DNA from: Eubacteriaceae bacterium
GTDB lineage: Bacteria; Bacillota; Clostridia; Peptostreptococcales; Anaerovoracaceae
Assembly (NCBI GenBank): GCA_902362435.1
Contig: CABIWW010000009.1
Span: 71,013-135,012, forward strand
Length of the DNA: 64,000 nt
Direction of reading: 5' to 3'
Under the pieces are notes generated by a model. That model did not search any database. It saw only the letters and a list, made by a program, of their open reading frames with translations, and was not told the origin of the DNA. Shown here in pieces: positions 43,717 through 56,804 of the stretch. The number at the start of each line of letters is the position of its first letter. Position 1 is the first letter of the stretch. The position numbers were made by a program, and so were the translations under genes.

Positions 43717-43808
43717 AAATAGAGTGTAACACAATTAAGTGTCATTGACTAGGCTGTAATTTTAAAGTAAAATGAAAAAAGAAAAAACAAGAAAGAAACG
43801 GTAAGATC

Positions 43809-44237
43809 ATGTCAGAAAACAAGAATACTATAATAACAGACGGCCAGGATCTGGCAGAAAGAGCAGAAGAACTCAAAAAGTCAGGAGTGACAGACGTCAC
43901 GGTCGTAGTGAATACTTTCAACTATACCAGATACAAGCAGTCGAACGACGGAAAGTCACTGGAACCTGTGATCGAAGGCATAAACAGCGCTGTCGGCAAA
44001 GGGCTGGGAATAAGGCTGAACGTCGGGATCAAAGAAGGATTCAATGATGATGAGATACTGGATTTCCTGCAGCTCACGTTCCAGCACAAATATGATATAG
44101 TTTTCCTTCCGACTATAAGCTATGATCTGATAAAGAGCAAGATGCCGGCTCTCAAGAAAATCGACAAAGATTTCGGTGACGTGGAAATGTACAAGTACCC
44201 GAGTGCGGTCGGCCGTATCGGATTTTTGAAGGAGTAG
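43809..44237 (+). CDS. MoaA-like protein lacking the radical-SAM half
   Basis: A 142-residue protein matching the C-terminal part of GTP 3',8-cyclase (MoaA). DLAERAEELKKSGVTDVTVVVNTF aligns with the MoaA segment ending VSLDTL, GIRLNVGIKEGFNDDEILDFL with the family's KINxVVMRGxNDDEI, and YPSAVGRIGFLKE with the closing GxGRIGFI. The first 80 or so MoaA residues, including the CxxxCxxC SAM-binding cluster, are missing, and no second cluster is visible. It cannot act as a cyclase; the TIM-barrel half remains. An undamaged frame, a start 8 codons before the match and a following gene 10 bases away suggest a repurposed domain rather than debris. Confidence 0.68.
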   Translation: MSENKNTIITDGQDLAERAEELKKSGVTDVTVVVNTFNYTRYKQSNDGKSLEPVIEGINSAVGKGLGIRLNVGIKEGFNDDEILDFLQLTFQHKYDIVFLPTISYDLIKSKMPALKKIDKDFGDVEMYKYPSAVGRIGFLKE

Positions 44238-44247
44238 GAGCAGGCGT

Positions 44248-44991
44248 ATGCATGAAAAGCTCAACAGCATGAGACGTGAACTGACGGAGATACTGAGAAG
44301 CGACAGGCTGCTCAAGTCCGCTGTCAGGGAAGTCAATAAAATGGATATGATAAAGGGCTCGCTGATAATCAGGAATTCCAGGCATGACAAGATCGCGATA
44401 GATGAGATACTCAAAGGAGAGCTGCAGCGTGACGTTCCGGTCGGGGATTATCTCTTCATCGAGAATTTCGGCAAAGTCATCAACGTTGCGTTCAACTGCC
44501 TTGAAATGGGCAACTACATAGACAAGTATTTTCTTATCAGCGCGTACAGGATACTGACTGAGGACGACAAGGGATATTTCAGGAAGACGAATCCGGTCGT
44601 TTATGCGTTCAACCATGTACCGGTGCACTGCCTCGATATCGAGGAGAAGCTCGATGCTGCGCTGCGCCGCGTGTACAGCCATGAAGCGGGGAACAATATC
44701 ATACTCAAGGCGATGTACGTGCACAACAAGCTGATAGAGATATATCCGTTCAAGGAGTACAGCGGAGAGCTCGCGATATTCGCGATGAACTACTATCTGA
44801 TGGAGAACGGGCTCGCGCCGGTGAATATGCCGATAGACCGCGACGACTATTTTTCGATCGTCGGTGAGTGTCTGAAAGGTCACAGGCAGGAGGAATTCTA
44901 CAATTTCCTGTGCAGAGCCGTTTACGACAAGATGCAGGGCACGATAGACGCCTGCAGAGAATATCTCAAAAATCAGCAGCAGGCTGACTGA
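44248..44991 (+). CDS. Fic-like protein with degenerate active site
   Basis: A 247-residue protein with a C-terminal Fic fold (about 125-235). The helix before the active loop (ILKAMYVHNKLIEI) and the segment after it (YYLMENGLAPVNM, RDDYFSIV) follow the Fic pattern. The catalytic motif HPFxxGNGR is replaced by YPFKEYSGE (166-174): the His, the Gly-Asn and the final Arg are lost. AMP transfer is therefore not expected. The N-terminal 110 residues are helical and unassigned. It lies 10 bases behind the MoaA-like gene and ends at a strong terminator, making a two-gene unit of apparent pseudo-enzymes. Confidence 0.7.
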   Translation: MHEKLNSMRRELTEILRSDRLLKSAVREVNKMDMIKGSLIIRNSRHDKIAIDEILKGELQRDVPVGDYLFIENFGKVINVAFNCLEMGNYIDKYFLISAYRILTEDDKGYFRKTNPVVYAFNHVPVHCLDIEEKLDAALRRVYSHEAGNNIILKAMYVHNKLIEIYPFKEYSGELAIFAMNYYLMENGLAPVNMPIDRDDYFSIVGECLKGHRQEEFYNFLCRAVYDKMQGTIDACREYLKNQQQAD

Positions 44992-45008
44992 ATATATGAA
45001 TATTTAAG

Positions 45009-45050
45009 ACCTTTTACCAGAAAAATAAGACTGGTAAAAGGTTTTTTTTA
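45009..45050 (+). terminator. Terminator of the MoaA-like/Fic-like unit
   Basis: The perfect 12-bp stem ACCTTTTACCAG (45009-45020) / CTGGTAAAAGGT (45031-45042), followed by seven T. Confidence 0.93.
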
Positions 45051-45083
45051 TAAAATCCAAAAAAGAAAAGCAATAAAAAACAG

Positions 45084-45112
45084 TTGAAAATATTGTTTTT
45101 GGGGTATATAAT
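45084..45112 (+). promoter_or_regulatory. Promoter of the V-type ATPase operon
   Basis: TTGAAA (45084-45089) and a perfect TATAAT (45107-45112) are 17 bases apart, 65 bases before the first ATPase gene. No other promoter is obvious until 53741, so all nine genes are probably one transcript. Confidence 0.8.
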
Positions 45113-45176
45113 GCAGTAATCTAGCTAAAGATTTTGAATTTTCGAAACTATTTACTGCAAAGGGGGTGCGAAATCT

Positions 45177-45489
45177 ATGCTTGATGCAGAAATAACTCGA
45201 ATAAGAGAGTGTGAGAGCAAAGCCGACGAACTTCAGCGAAAAGCTAAAAATGAATCAAAAAGGATCCTGGATGATGCAAGAATGGAGGCAGAACGGATCA
45301 TTAAGGATGCTGAAGACAATGCGAGAAAAATACATGATCGTCTTGTCGATGAAGGACGGATAGAAGCTTCTGCCGCCTATGATTCGTATATGGATTCGAT
45401 ACGGCAGGAATGCGTTGCACTGGCAGATCAGGCAAAGCAGAGCGAAGATGAGGCAATTGAAATGATTGCAGAAAGGATAGTGGGAAGAA

Positions 45490-45503
<14 letters not shown>
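45177..45503 (+). CDS. V/A-type ATPase peripheral-stalk subunit (H/G type)
   Basis: A 108-residue, highly charged helical protein (repeated ESKADELQRKAKNES, ARMEAERIIKDAEDNARKI) with heptad-like spacing, typical of the AhaH/NtpF coiled-coil that pairs with subunit E to form the peripheral stalk. AAGGGGGTG precedes the ATG. The gene opens the ATPase operon and overlaps subunit I. Confidence 0.85.
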
Positions 45504-47951
<2,448 letters not shown>

Positions 47952-47982
47952 CTCGGCATTTAACAGATAAGGGTGTGACAAA

Positions 47983-48564
47983 ATGGGTATAGATAACATT
48001 ACATCGAAGATAATATGCGAAGCCGGACAGAAAGCAGATGATATCCTGACTAATGCACGGGTGGCCGGTGATGCGATCATAGCCGAAGCTGAGAACAAAG
48101 CTGACAGAATGCTGGAAACGGCAGAAAAAAACGGTCGTATCGAAAAAGAAAAGCTGATCGTCAGAAAAAAGAGTGTTGCATATATAGACGGCAGAAAGAT
48201 GCTGCTCGAAAAAAAGCAGGAAATCATAAAATCGTGTTTTGACAGAGCAGTGGACAAGATAGTTTCGATGGAAAAGGAAGACTATATATCTTTTATTGCA
48301 GGTCTTGTTGAACAGACAGGCGAGACAGAAGGAAGTCTGATCCTGAATGATGCAGACAGAGAGAAAATAGGCCGGGACCTTATCAGACATCTGAATGAAT
48401 ATATAGACGGCGGGAACTTCGTGATGCACGACAAAACGAAAGCCATGCGGGGAGGTTTCATACTGGTCAAAGGTCCGGTGTCCATAAACTGTACGATAGA
48501 AAACCTGGTGGATGAGGCCAGGGAAGAGCTGACAGGGAAAGCAGCCGAGCAGCTGTTCAGATAA
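47983..48564 (+). CDS. ntpE: V-type ATPase subunit E (peripheral stalk)
   Basis: A 193-residue subunit E. An N-terminal long helix rich in Glu, Lys and Ala (about 1-90) pairs with the H/G-type stalk subunit; the C-terminal globular part (GGFILVKGPVSINCTIENLVDEAREEL) binds the A/B head. GGGTGTG precedes the ATG, a fair site. Confidence 0.9.
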   Translation: MGIDNITSKIICEAGQKADDILTNARVAGDAIIAEAENKADRMLETAEKNGRIEKEKLIVRKKSVAYIDGRKMLLEKKQEIIKSCFDRAVDKIVSMEKEDYISFIAGLVEQTGETEGSLILNDADREKIGRDLIRHLNEYIDGGNFVMHDKTKAMRGGFILVKGPVSINCTIENLVDEAREELTGKAAEQLFR

Positions 48565-48576
48565 GGAGAGATTTAT

Positions 48577-49584
48577 ATGGCAGTGAGAAATTATGATGAA
48601 TATGTATTTGCAGATGCATATATAACAAGCTTTGCAAAAAATCTCATGTCATGGAATGATATGATCAGGCTTGCTTCGTGCAAAAACCTGCAGAGTGCTG
48701 AAACTGTACTGCAGGAATTCGGATACAGAGAGTCCGAAGAACTTTCCGGCGGAGATATCGACGGCTTTATAAAGAGAGAACAGGAATCGCTTCATGACAT
48801 GATATACAGCACGGTCCCGTCGCATGAAGAACTTGCAGTGTATTTCCTCCCGTCGGACTATCACAATGTGAAGGTGTGTCTTAAATCAGAATTCCTGGAT
48901 ATGGAGCCGCCGGAATATATGCTGATGGCGACCGGGCTTGAAAGCAGCAGGAAAACAGCAGGTATGATAAAGGAGAGAAATTACGCATTCATGCCGCCTG
49001 AAATGAAACAGGCGGTTGCCGAAGCTGCAGATCTCTTCGGACGCGGCGGAGATCCCCAGGAGATAGATATCATAATGGACAAGGCATGTTTCAGTCAGAT
49101 CGCAGATGCAGCGGAAAAATCCGGAGATGATTTTCTCATCGGATTTGTCAGACTGCAGATAGATATAAACAATATCAAATCGTTTATGAGGCTCCGGCAG
49201 ATAGGCAAAGCATGGCCTTTTTTCCAGAAAGTATTCCTGGAGCATGGAAACATAAGCAGCAGACTGCTGGTCGCAGCTTATGAAGAGCCATATACGCAGA
49301 TAGCGGAAAAACTGGAACCTTATGGATTCAAAAATGTTATGGCAGAAGGCGGACGGAGCATTTCGGAGACGGGAGATTTCAGCATTTTTGAGAGATTGTG
49401 CGACAACTGCCTGATGGAATACTGCAGGAAAGCGAAATATGAGACTTTTGGCCCTGCTCCCATAGCAGGCTACCTGTATGGCAAAATGACGGAGTTAAGC
49501 AATCTGAGAGTGATATTGACAGGTATTTTTATTGGCTCCGGGCAGGAGCAGATAAATGAAAAGTTGAGGGATCCATATGTATAA
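48577..49584 (+). CDS. ntpC: V-type ATPase subunit C (central stalk-ring connector)
   Basis: A 335-residue subunit C (AC39/d type) that links the central stalk to the membrane ring. It is mostly helical, with the family-type segments MAVRNYDEYVFADAYITSFAK, DINNIKSFMRLRQIGK and GPAPIAGYLYGKMTELSNLRVILTG. AAGGAGAG precedes the ATG, 12 bases after subunit E, and it overlaps subunit F by 8 bases. Confidence 0.92.
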   Translation: MAVRNYDEYVFADAYITSFAKNLMSWNDMIRLASCKNLQSAETVLQEFGYRESEELSGGDIDGFIKREQESLHDMIYSTVPSHEELAVYFLPSDYHNVKVCLKSEFLDMEPPEYMLMATGLESSRKTAGMIKERNYAFMPPEMKQAVAEAADLFGRGGDPQEIDIIMDKACFSQIADAAEKSGDDFLIGFVRLQIDINNIKSFMRLRQIGKAWPFFQKVFLEHGNISSRLLVAAYEEPYTQIAEKLEPYGFKNVMAEGGRSISETGDFSIFERLCDNCLMEYCRKAKYETFGPAPIAGYLYGKMTELSNLRVILTGIFIGSGQEQINEKLRDPYV

Positions 49585-49903
49585 GATAGGTGTTATAGGC
49601 GACAGGGAATCGGTGCTGGGCTTCAAAGCCATAGGTCTGGATGTGTTCCCGTGCAGCCGAAGCGAAGATGCCGAAAAAGTGCTTCACAGACTGGCAAAAG
49701 AAGGATATGCGATCATTTACATCACAGAAGTGCTGGCATCGGAAATGATAGAAGATATAGACAGATACAAGGAAGAAATGATACCGGCAGTGATCACGAT
49801 CCCCGGAAAAGAAGGGTCGACCGGAGAAGGTATGAGAAGTGTCAGCAAGGCTGTTGAACGTGCTGTCGGAGCGGATATACTGTTTGGAGGTGAAAACAGA
49901 TGA
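49577..49903 (+). CDS. ntpG: V-type ATPase subunit F (central stalk)
   Basis: A 108-residue Rossmann-like subunit [38 protein letters not shown] and [17 protein letters not shown] are all family-typical. It binds subunit D in the rotor shaft. It overlaps both neighbours (8 bases with C, 4 bases with A). The symbol follows Enterococcus hirae naming; it is atpF or ntpF in other systems. Confidence 0.92.
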   Translation: MYKIGVIGDRESVLGFKAIGLDVFPCSRSEDAEKVLHRLAKEGYAIIYITEVLASEMIEDIDRYKEEMIPAVITIPGKEGSTGEGMRSVSKAVERAVGADILFGGENR

Positions 49904-51678
49904 GGCATGGAAAAATCGTTAAGGTCTCAGGCCCGCTTGTGGTGGCATCAGGCATGGAAAATGCAGATATGTTCGATGTAGTGCGTGTAGGAGATCTGGG
50001 ACTGATAGGCGAGATCATAGAGATGAGAGGCGGCAATGCTTCCATACAGGTTTATGAAGAAACCGCAGGTCTAGGACCGGGAGCTCCTGTTGTAACTACA
50101 GGTGCACAGCTTTCTGTAGAACTCGGACCCGGACTTATAGAAACGATGTATGACGGGATACAGCGTCCGCTGGAAGCGCTCAGGCAGAAAGCCGGACCGA
50201 ACATCACGAGAGGGATAAGCGTACCGTCTCTGGACAGAGAAAGAAAATGGGAATTCGTTCCTGCTGTAAAAGCAGGAGATGTTCTGGAGGCCGGTGACAT
50301 CATAGGAACGGTGCAGGAAACGGTGATCGTCGAGCATAAAATAATGGTCCCTTACGGGGTAAGCGGCACGGTAGAAAAGATCAGCGGAGGTCCGTTCACT
50401 GTTGAAGATGTTGTGTGTACAGTAAAAAAAGAGGATGGCACTCTGCATGATCTGACGATGATGCAGAAATGGCCGGTAAGAAAAGGCAGACCATATAAGG
50501 AAAAGCTCGTACCGGATATGCCTCTGATCACAGGGCAGCGTGTCATAGACACGATGTTCCCTATTGCAAAAGGCGGAGTTGCGGCAGTACCGGGTCCGTT
50601 CGGATCAGGAAAAACTGTTGTGCAGCATCAGCTGGCAAAATGGGCGGATGCAGATATAGTGGTATATATAGGTTGTGGCGAACGCGGGAATGAAATGACA
50701 GATGTACTTATGGAATTTCCTGAGCTGAAAGACCCGAGGTCTGGAGAATCACTGATGAAGCGTACCGTGCTCATAGCGAACACTTCAGACATGCCTGTTG
50801 CCGCAAGAGAAGCGTCTATCTATACAGGAATAACTATAGCAGAGTATTTCAGAGACATGGGTTATTCGGTAGCGCTTATGGCAGACTCGACTTCGCGATG
50901 GGCAGAAGCTCTTCGTGAAATGTCAGGACGTCTTGAGGAAATGCCGGGTGAAGAAGGATACCCTGCGTATCTTGGATCAAGACTTGCACAGTTTTATGAA
51001 AGAGCCGGAAGGACTGTCTCGCTGGGGAAAGAGGGACGTCTGGGCGCATTGTCCGCTATAGGTGCGGTATCGCCTCCGGGAGGTGATATTTCCGAGCCGG
51101 TCTCACAGGCTACATTGAGGATCGTAAAGGTATTCTGGTGTCTTGATGCATCCCTTGCATACAAGAGACATTTCCCGGCTATAAACTGGCTGCAGAGCTA
51201 CTCTCTTTATGTGGACAGGCTGTCGGAGTGGTATGAGGAAAATGTGAGCAGAGAATTTACAAAACTGCGTTCTGATGCATTGCTGCTGCTTCAGGAAGAG
51301 GCGGAGTTGAATGAGATCGTGCAGCTGGTAGGTGTGGATGCGCTTTCTTTTGAAGACCGGATCAAGCTCGAAGCTTCAAAATCGATACGTGAAGACTACC
51401 TTCATCAGAATGCTTTTCATGATATAGACACATATGCATCTATGAACAAGCAGTACAAGATGCTCAAACTGATACTCAGTTACTACAGGCTGTCGCTGGA
51501 AGCTGTGGGAAACGGCGCACCTTTCGGACGTGTGGCATCTGTGCCGGTACGTGAAAGCATAGGTCGTTTCAAATATGTTGAAGAAGCCGGAGTCGATGAG
51601 GCGTATGAGAAGATAATGGATCATATGAAAAAGGAGATAGCAGCCCTGGTAAGCAAGGAGGATGAAGACGATGATTAA
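49900..51678 (+). CDS. ntpA: V-type ATPase catalytic subunit A
   Basis: A 592-residue catalytic subunit. The Walker A loop is [13 protein letters not shown], the V-type non-homologous insertion (about 110-200) is present, and the catalytic Glu lies in [52 protein letters not shown] is the classical signature. It hydrolyses or makes ATP in alternation with subunit B. Confidence 0.97.
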   Translation: MRHGKIVKVSGPLVVASGMENADMFDVVRVGDLGLIGEIIEMRGGNASIQVYEETAGLGPGAPVVTTGAQLSVELGPGLIETMYDGIQRPLEALRQKAGPNITRGISVPSLDRERKWEFVPAVKAGDVLEAGDIIGTVQETVIVEHKIMVPYGVSGTVEKISGGPFTVEDVVCTVKKEDGTLHDLTMMQKWPVRKGRPYKEKLVPDMPLITGQRVIDTMFPIAKGGVAAVPGPFGSGKTVVQHQLAKWADADIVVYIGCGERGNEMTDVLMEFPELKDPRSGESLMKRTVLIANTSDMPVAAREASIYTGITIAEYFRDMGYSVALMADSTSRWAEALREMSGRLEEMPGEEGYPAYLGSRLAQFYERAGRTVSLGKEGRLGALSAIGAVSPPGGDISEPVSQATLRIVKVFWCLDASLAYKRHFPAINWLQSYSLYVDRLSEWYEENVSREFTKLRSDALLLLQEEAELNEIVQLVGVDALSFEDRIKLEASKSIREDYLHQNAFHDIDTYASMNKQYKMLKLILSYYRLSLEAVGNGAPFGRVASVPVRESIGRFKYVEEAGVDEAYEKIMDHMKKEIAALVSKEDEDDD

Positions 51679-53038
51679 AGAATACAAGACGATATCAGAA
51701 GTTGCAGGTCCTCTGATGCTGGTTAGAGATGTGGAGGGCGTGACTTATGATGAGCTGGGAGAGATCGTGCTTCCGAACGGTGAGCTGCGACTCTGCAAAG
51801 TACTTGAGATAAACGGCAGGGACGCGCTCGTGCAGCTGTTTGAGAGTGCTGCAGGCATCAATCTGAAGGAATCGAGCGTAAGATTCCTTGGTAAAGGAAC
51901 TCAGCTTTCGGTTTCATCTGAGATGCTGGGGCGTGTGTTTGACGGTATGGGTCGTGCCATCGATGGAGGGGCGGAGATAATCGCAGAGAAAAAACTCGAC
52001 ATAAACGGTCTGCCGATGAATCCTGCTGCGCGTGACTATCCTGCTGAATTCATACAGACGGGAGTATCCGCTATAGACGGACTTAACACACTGGTAAGAG
52101 GACAGAAACTTCCTATTTTTTCTGCTTCCGGTCTGCCGCATGCGGATCTTGCCGCACAGATAGCACGTCAGGCGAAGGTGCTTGGTGATGAGCATAACTT
52201 CGCTGTTGTCTTTGCAGCGATAGGTATAACATATGAGGAGGCTGACTTTTTCGCTTCTGATTTCAGAAGGACGGGCGCCATAGACAGAACCGTCATGTTC
52301 ATGAATCTGGCAAATGACCCGGCTGTAGAGCGTATCGCGACACCACGTATGGCACTGACGGCAGCAGAGTATCTGGCGTTCGATCTCGATATGCATGTGC
52401 TGGTAATAATGACAGATATCACGAATTATGCGGAGGCACTGCGCGAGGTATCCGCAGCACGCAAGGAAGTCCCGGGAAGACGAGGTTATCCGGGGTATCT
52501 TTACACTGATCTGGCAACACTTTATGAAAGAGCAGGCAGGAAAAGAGGTCATGAAGGTTCTATAACTATGATACCGATACTGACTATGCCTGAAGAAGAC
52601 AAGACACACCCGATACCGGATCTCACCGGATATATCACTGAAGGGCAGATCATCTTGTCGCGCGATCTTTACCGAAAAGGAGTACAGCCTCCGATAGATG
52701 TCCTGCCGTCACTTTCACGTCTGAAAGACAAAGGTATAGGTCAGGGAAAAACACGTGAAGATCATGCAGATACGATGAACCAGCTTTTTGCTGCTTATGC
52801 CAGAGGCAAAGAGTGTCTGGAACTGATGACTATACTGGGAGAGGCGGCTCTTACCGATATAGATCTTATGTATGCGAAGTTCAGTCAGGAGTTTGAAAAA
52901 CAGTATGTATCACAGGGATACGAAAAAGAACGTACTGTGGAAGAAACACTTGATCTGGGCTGGGAGCTGCTCAGGATGCTGCCGAAGAGTGAACTGAAGC
53001 GAATAAAAGATGAACTGATACAGAAATATCTCGGGTAG
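51671..53038 (+). CDS. ntpB: V-type ATPase regulatory subunit B
   Basis: A 455-residue non-catalytic subunit B. It lacks a P-loop, having [19 protein letters not shown] instead, and carries the family signatures [35 protein letters not shown] and [16 protein letters not shown] 51671 is 9 bases after GGAGG; an earlier ATG at 51662 touches that site. It overlaps subunit A by 8 bases. Confidence 0.96.
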   Translation: MIKEYKTISEVAGPLMLVRDVEGVTYDELGEIVLPNGELRLCKVLEINGRDALVQLFESAAGINLKESSVRFLGKGTQLSVSSEMLGRVFDGMGRAIDGGAEIIAEKKLDINGLPMNPAARDYPAEFIQTGVSAIDGLNTLVRGQKLPIFSASGLPHADLAAQIARQAKVLGDEHNFAVVFAAIGITYEEADFFASDFRRTGAIDRTVMFMNLANDPAVERIATPRMALTAAEYLAFDLDMHVLVIMTDITNYAEALREVSAARKEVPGRRGYPGYLYTDLATLYERAGRKRGHEGSITMIPILTMPEEDKTHPIPDLTGYITEGQIILSRDLYRKGVQPPIDVLPSLSRLKDKGIGQGKTREDHADTMNQLFAAYARGKECLELMTILGEAALTDIDLMYAKFSQEFEKQYVSQGYEKERTVEETLDLGWELLRMLPKSELKRIKDELIQKYLG

Positions 53039-53048
53039 GTGATGCACT

Positions 53049-53741
53049 ATGGCAGAAAGAATGAATGTCAATCCTACGAGGATGATGCTGACTGCTCTAA
53101 AGAAAAGACTGAAGACTGCGGTGAGGGGCCACAAGCTTCTCAAAGATAAACGTGACGAGCTGATGAAAGAATTCCTTGAGCTGGCTCGTGAAAACGGGAG
53201 GCTGCGTCAGGAAGTGGAGAAGTCTCTTGAAAGGATATACAGGAACTTTTCGGTAGCGAGCGCGATGATGAGCCGTGAAGTCATGGAAGAATCGCTGATG
53301 TTTCCGAAACAGGGCGTCATACTTGATCTGGAAAAGAAAAACATAATGAGCGTCAATGTACCGAGATTCCCTTTTGAAACTATTGCAAAAGATCCGGCAG
53401 ATATTCTGCCGTACGGTTTTGCAAGAACTTCGGGAGAGCTCGACAATGCAGTATATCAGCTCGCTGATATACTGCCCGCACTGCTGGAACTTGCGGAAAA
53501 GGAGAAAGCCACTGACTTGCTGGCGGCAGAGCTGGAAAAGACCAGACGCCGTGTCAATGCGCTGGAATATGTTATGATCCCGAGACTGGAAGCAACTATC
53601 AGGTATATCCAGATGAAGCTTGATGAAAATGAAAGGGGCAATCAGACAAGGCTGATGAAGGTAAAGGATATGATGCTTGAGGAAAATATCAGGCAGAAGC
53701 GTGAACGTGATAAAAGAGAAATGGAAGCCCTGGCAGAATAG
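53049..53741 (+). CDS. ntpD: V-type ATPase subunit D (central rotor shaft)
   Basis: A 230-residue subunit D forming the long antiparallel coiled coil of the rotor. NPTRMMLTALKKRLKTAVRGHKLLKDKRDELMKEF at the start and RRRVNALEYVMIPRLEATIRYIQMKLDENER near the end are diagnostic. It is the last gene of the operon, 10 bases after subunit B. The gene order H-I-K-E-C-F-A-B-D matches the enterococcal ntp operon. Confidence 0.96.
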   Translation: MAERMNVNPTRMMLTALKKRLKTAVRGHKLLKDKRDELMKEFLELARENGRLRQEVEKSLERIYRNFSVASAMMSREVMEESLMFPKQGVILDLEKKNIMSVNVPRFPFETIAKDPADILPYGFARTSGELDNAVYQLADILPALLELAEKEKATDLLAAELEKTRRRVNALEYVMIPRLEATIRYIQMKLDENERGNQTRLMKVKDMMLEENIRQKRERDKREMEALAE

Positions 53742-53787
53742 ATCATATCATTAAGGTTATCAGACCGTATGGAATATCGACGAAGCA

Positions 53788-53822
53788 AAATCCCGCCTGT
53801 GTTTATGTGCAGACGGGATTTA
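53788..53822. terminator. Shared terminator between the ATPase operon and argH
   Basis: AAATCCCG-C-CTG pairs with CAG-A-CGGGATTT with one mismatch. A and T runs on both sides let it act in both directions for the convergent transcripts. Confidence 0.75.
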
Positions 53823-53863
53823 GTGTATGGCAGTCTGACTGCCGGTATATTATTTTCTGAGGA

Positions 53864-55240
53864 TCATTTCTGTTTTTTTTTGCTGTCGATCTCGGCAAGC
53901 TGTGCAGCCACGCTTTCGAATGAAGTGGAGCCCTTTGACTTCTTTGCTTTGAGGCAGCTTCTGACAGCGATCTTTTCATAGATGTCGTCATCGAACTTGT
54001 CGGAGAATGATTTGAATTCATCCATCGACATCTCTTCGATCGCGATGCCTTTGTTGATGCAGTAGAGTACTATCTTACCGATGATCTCGTGGCAGTCTCT
54101 GAAAGGGATGCCCTTTGAAACGAGGTAGTCGGCTGCATCGGTAGCGTTCATGTAGCCGTATTTAGCAGCGCTTTCCATCTTCTCTTCGCGGACTTTCATC
54201 GTGAGTATCATCTCGGTGAAGATGCTCACTGATGCCTTGAGAGTGTCGATCGCATCGAATACCGGGATCTTGTCTTCCTGGAGGTCCTTGTTGTACGCGA
54301 GCGGCAGACCTTTGCATATAGTGAGAAGGCTCATCAGGTCGCCGTATACGCGGCCTGTTTTTCCTCTGATCAGTTCAGCCATATCAGGGTTCTTCTTCTG
54401 CGGCATGATGCTGCTGCCTGTCGAAAACGAGTCATCGATCTCGATGAAGCTGAATTCAACGGAGCTCCAGAGTATCAGCTCTTCGCAGAATCTGGAAAGG
54501 TGCATCATCGTGATGGCGCAGCAGTTTATGAATTCGATCGCGAAATCTCTGTCAGCCACGGCGTCCATACCGTTAGGAAGGACTTCAGCAAATCCGAGCT
54601 TTTCAGCGAGAAAATCTCTGTCGGTATCGTATGTAGTGCCTGCAAGGGCGCCGCTTCCGAGAGGGAGCCTGTCAACCCTTTTGAGGCAGTCGCTGAACCT
54701 TTCCCTGTCTCTTGAGAACATCTGATAGTATGCGAGCAGATGGTATGCCAGTGTCACTGGCTGTGCGCGCTGCAGATGTGTGTATCCCGGCATCACTGTA
54801 TCAGTGTGTTCCTTTGCGAGCTTTTCAAGTGCGTCGAGGAGCTCGCTCAGCATATTGTCGACAGCTGCAGTCTCTTTTTTGAGGTAGAGTCTGATATCGA
54901 CCGCGATCTGATCGTTTCGGCTTCTTGCTGTATGAAGCTTCTTGCCTGTATCGCCTATCCTCTCTGTCAGGATGGACTCTATATTCATGTGTATATCTTC
55001 TGATTCTATGGTGAATTCGACTTTGCCGGCTTCGATATCAGCGAGGATCTCCCTGAGTGTCTTTATGATCAGCTGTGATTCCTCGAGGGTGATGATCCCC
55101 TGTTTTCCCAGCATTTCAGCATGCGCGATGCTTCCTGTGATATCCTCACTGTACAGTCTCTGGTCGAATTCGATGGATGCATTGAATTCGTCTGCAGATG
55201 AAGTAGACGCTTTTGCGAATCGTCCTTTCCAAAGCTTCAT
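53864..55240 (-). CDS. argH: Argininosuccinate lyase
   Basis: A 458-residue ArgH splitting argininosuccinate into arginine and fumarate, the last step of arginine synthesis. The N-terminal KLWKGRF, HTARSRNDQIA, PGYTHLQRAQP and the superfamily signature GSSIMPQKKNPD (with the catalytic Ser) are all present. AAAGGAGGAA precedes the ATG. It follows argG in the same minus-strand unit after a 152-base spacer that holds only a small hairpin (ATATCC/GGATAT near 55358-55373). Confidence 0.97.
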   Translation of the reverse strand: MKLWKGRFAKASTSSADEFNASIEFDQRLYSEDITGSIAHAEMLGKQGIITLEESQLIIKTLREILADIEAGKVEFTIESEDIHMNIESILTERIGDTGKKLHTARSRNDQIAVDIRLYLKKETAAVDNMLSELLDALEKLAKEHTDTVMPGYTHLQRAQPVTLAYHLLAYYQMFSRDRERFSDCLKRVDRLPLGSGALAGTTYDTDRDFLAEKLGFAEVLPNGMDAVADRDFAIEFINCCAITMMHLSRFCEELILWSSVEFSFIEIDDSFSTGSSIMPQKKNPDMAELIRGKTGRVYGDLMSLLTICKGLPLAYNKDLQEDKIPVFDAIDTLKASVSIFTEMILTMKVREEKMESAAKYGYMNATDAADYLVSKGIPFRDCHEIIGKIVLYCINKGIAIEEMSMDEFKSFSDKFDDDIYEKIAVRSCLKAKKSKGSTSFESVAAQLAEIDSKKKQK

Positions 55241-55392
55241 ATGTTACGGTTCCTCCTTTGATGTTCAGTCGCTGAATTGGATTGTTCTTTTGTAATGAAA
55301 GCCCTCTGCATAGTGCCGCACATGATATGCAACCTGTATGCAAAGGGTTTTCGGGGTATATCCTTGCGGATATGAAATGTTATAGTTACTTA

Positions 55393-56661
55393 TTATTCGA
55401 TAAAGTCTCCGCCTTTGAGGACCTTTCTTTCGAGAGCCTCGTGCTCCTTGGCTCCGCCTTCTACCGTCTGCTTCTGGATAGCACGTATCTTGAGCGGCAG
55501 TGAGAACAGGTTTATGAAGCCTTCGGAATCCTGCTGGTTGTAAACTTCGTCTTTACTGAATGTAGCGAATTCTTCGTTGTAAAGTGAATAAGGTGATTTC
55601 TTTGCGGCTACGTAAGGAACACCCTTGTAGAGCTTCATCTTTACTGTACCTGTAACTTCTTTCTGAGTCACGTCTACGAAAGCGCTGATCGCTTCTCTGA
55701 GCGGTGTGAACCAGAGTCCGTCATATACAAGCTGAGCGAATTTCTGTGAAACGATGTTCTTGTACTGAGTCGTGTCTCTGTCGAGGATGAGCTGTTCGAG
55801 TCCTGCGTGAGCTGCGAACAGGATAGTTCCTCCCGGAGTCTCGTATACGCCTCTGGACTTCATTCCAACGAGACGGTTTTCGATGATGTCGATAGTACCT
55901 ACGCCGTTCTTGCTGCCCAGTTCATTGAGCTTTGTGAGGAGTGATATAGGATCCATCTTTTCGCCGTCGAGTGCTACAGGAACGCCCTGTTCGAAATCGA
56001 TATCGACATAAGTAGGTTCATCAGGAGCATCTTCCGGTGCAACGCTGAGAACGTGGATCGTCTTCAGGTGCTCGTTCCATGGGTTTTCGAGCTCGCCGCC
56101 CTCATGGCTGATGTGCCAGATGTTCTCGTCGCGGCTGTATATTTTTTTAGTTGTCTGGCTGATAGGAATGTTGTGCGCCTTTGCATATTCTATCAGATCT
56201 TCTCTTGATGAGAAATCCCAGAATCTCCAAGGAGCTATGATCTTGATGGCAGGATTAAGTGCTTTGATAGTAGTTTCGAAACGAACCTGGTCGTTTCCTT
56301 TTCCTGTGCATCCGTGAGCGATGTAGAACGCCTCTTCCTTTTCAGCGATCTCTACGAGTTTCTTTGCCATCAGAGGTCTTGCCATGGAAGTTCCCAGCAT
56401 GTACTGTCCTTCATAGATAGCGCCTGCCTTGAGAGTAGGCCATATGTAATCTGTGATGAATTCCTCTCTCAGGTCTACAGTGTATGCCTTGATAGCACCT
56501 GTAGCCAGCGCTTTCTTTTCGATCGCGTCAAAATCTTCGTTCTGTCCTGCATTGCAGCATACTGCGATAACGTCGTAATCGTAGTTTTCCTTGAGCCATG
56601 TCATGATAACTGATGTGTCGAGTCCGCCTGAGTATGCCAGTACAACTTTTTCCTTAGCCAT
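55393..56661 (-). CDS. argG: Argininosuccinate synthase
   Basis: A 422-residue ArgG joining citrulline and aspartate with ATP. The N-type P-loop [10 protein letters not shown] lies at residues 9-18; [26 protein letters not shown] and [14 protein letters not shown] are conserved. AGGAGG precedes the ATG. It is the first gene of the argGH unit, with a promoter containing ARG-box-like sites. Ornithine-to-citrulline genes are not in the window; carbamoyl phosphate comes from carAB. Confidence 0.97.
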   Translation of the reverse strand: MAKEKVVLAYSGGLDTSVIMTWLKENYDYDVIAVCCNAGQNEDFDAIEKKALATGAIKAYTVDLREEFITDYIWPTLKAGAIYEGQYMLGTSMARPLMAKKLVEIAEKEEAFYIAHGCTGKGNDQVRFETTIKALNPAIKIIAPWRFWDFSSREDLIEYAKAHNIPISQTTKKIYSRDENIWHISHEGGELENPWNEHLKTIHVLSVAPEDAPDEPTYVDIDFEQGVPVALDGEKMDPISLLTKLNELGSKNGVGTIDIIENRLVGMKSRGVYETPGGTILFAAHAGLEQLILDRDTTQYKNIVSQKFAQLVYDGLWFTPLREAISAFVDVTQKEVTGTVKMKLYKGVPYVAAKKSPYSLYNEEFATFSKDEVYNQQDSEGFINLFSLPLKIRAIQKQTVEGGAKEHEALERKVLKGGDFIE

Positions 56662-56710
56662 TTTATGTTCCTCCTGAAAATTGATTTATATGTATTCGTT
56701 ATTACTCAAA

Positions 56711-56767
56711 TCATGAATAAAAATTAGTAACTGGTTATTATTATACATAAGAAATGCATAAATTCAA
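56711..56767 (-). promoter_or_regulatory. argG promoter with ARG-box-like sequences
   Basis: On the minus strand TTGAAT (56767-56762) stands 16 bases before TATAAT (56745-56740). TATGCATTTCTTATGTA lies between and overlaps the two elements, and TTTTTATTCATGA (56724-56712) lies just downstream. Both resemble the AT-rich 18-bp ArgR operators (TATTCAT / ATGAATA halves). ArgR control is inferred. Confidence 0.6.
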
Positions 56768-56804
56768 CCCCAATAATGAAAAAATCGTAAATTTTTCTTC
56801 ACAA

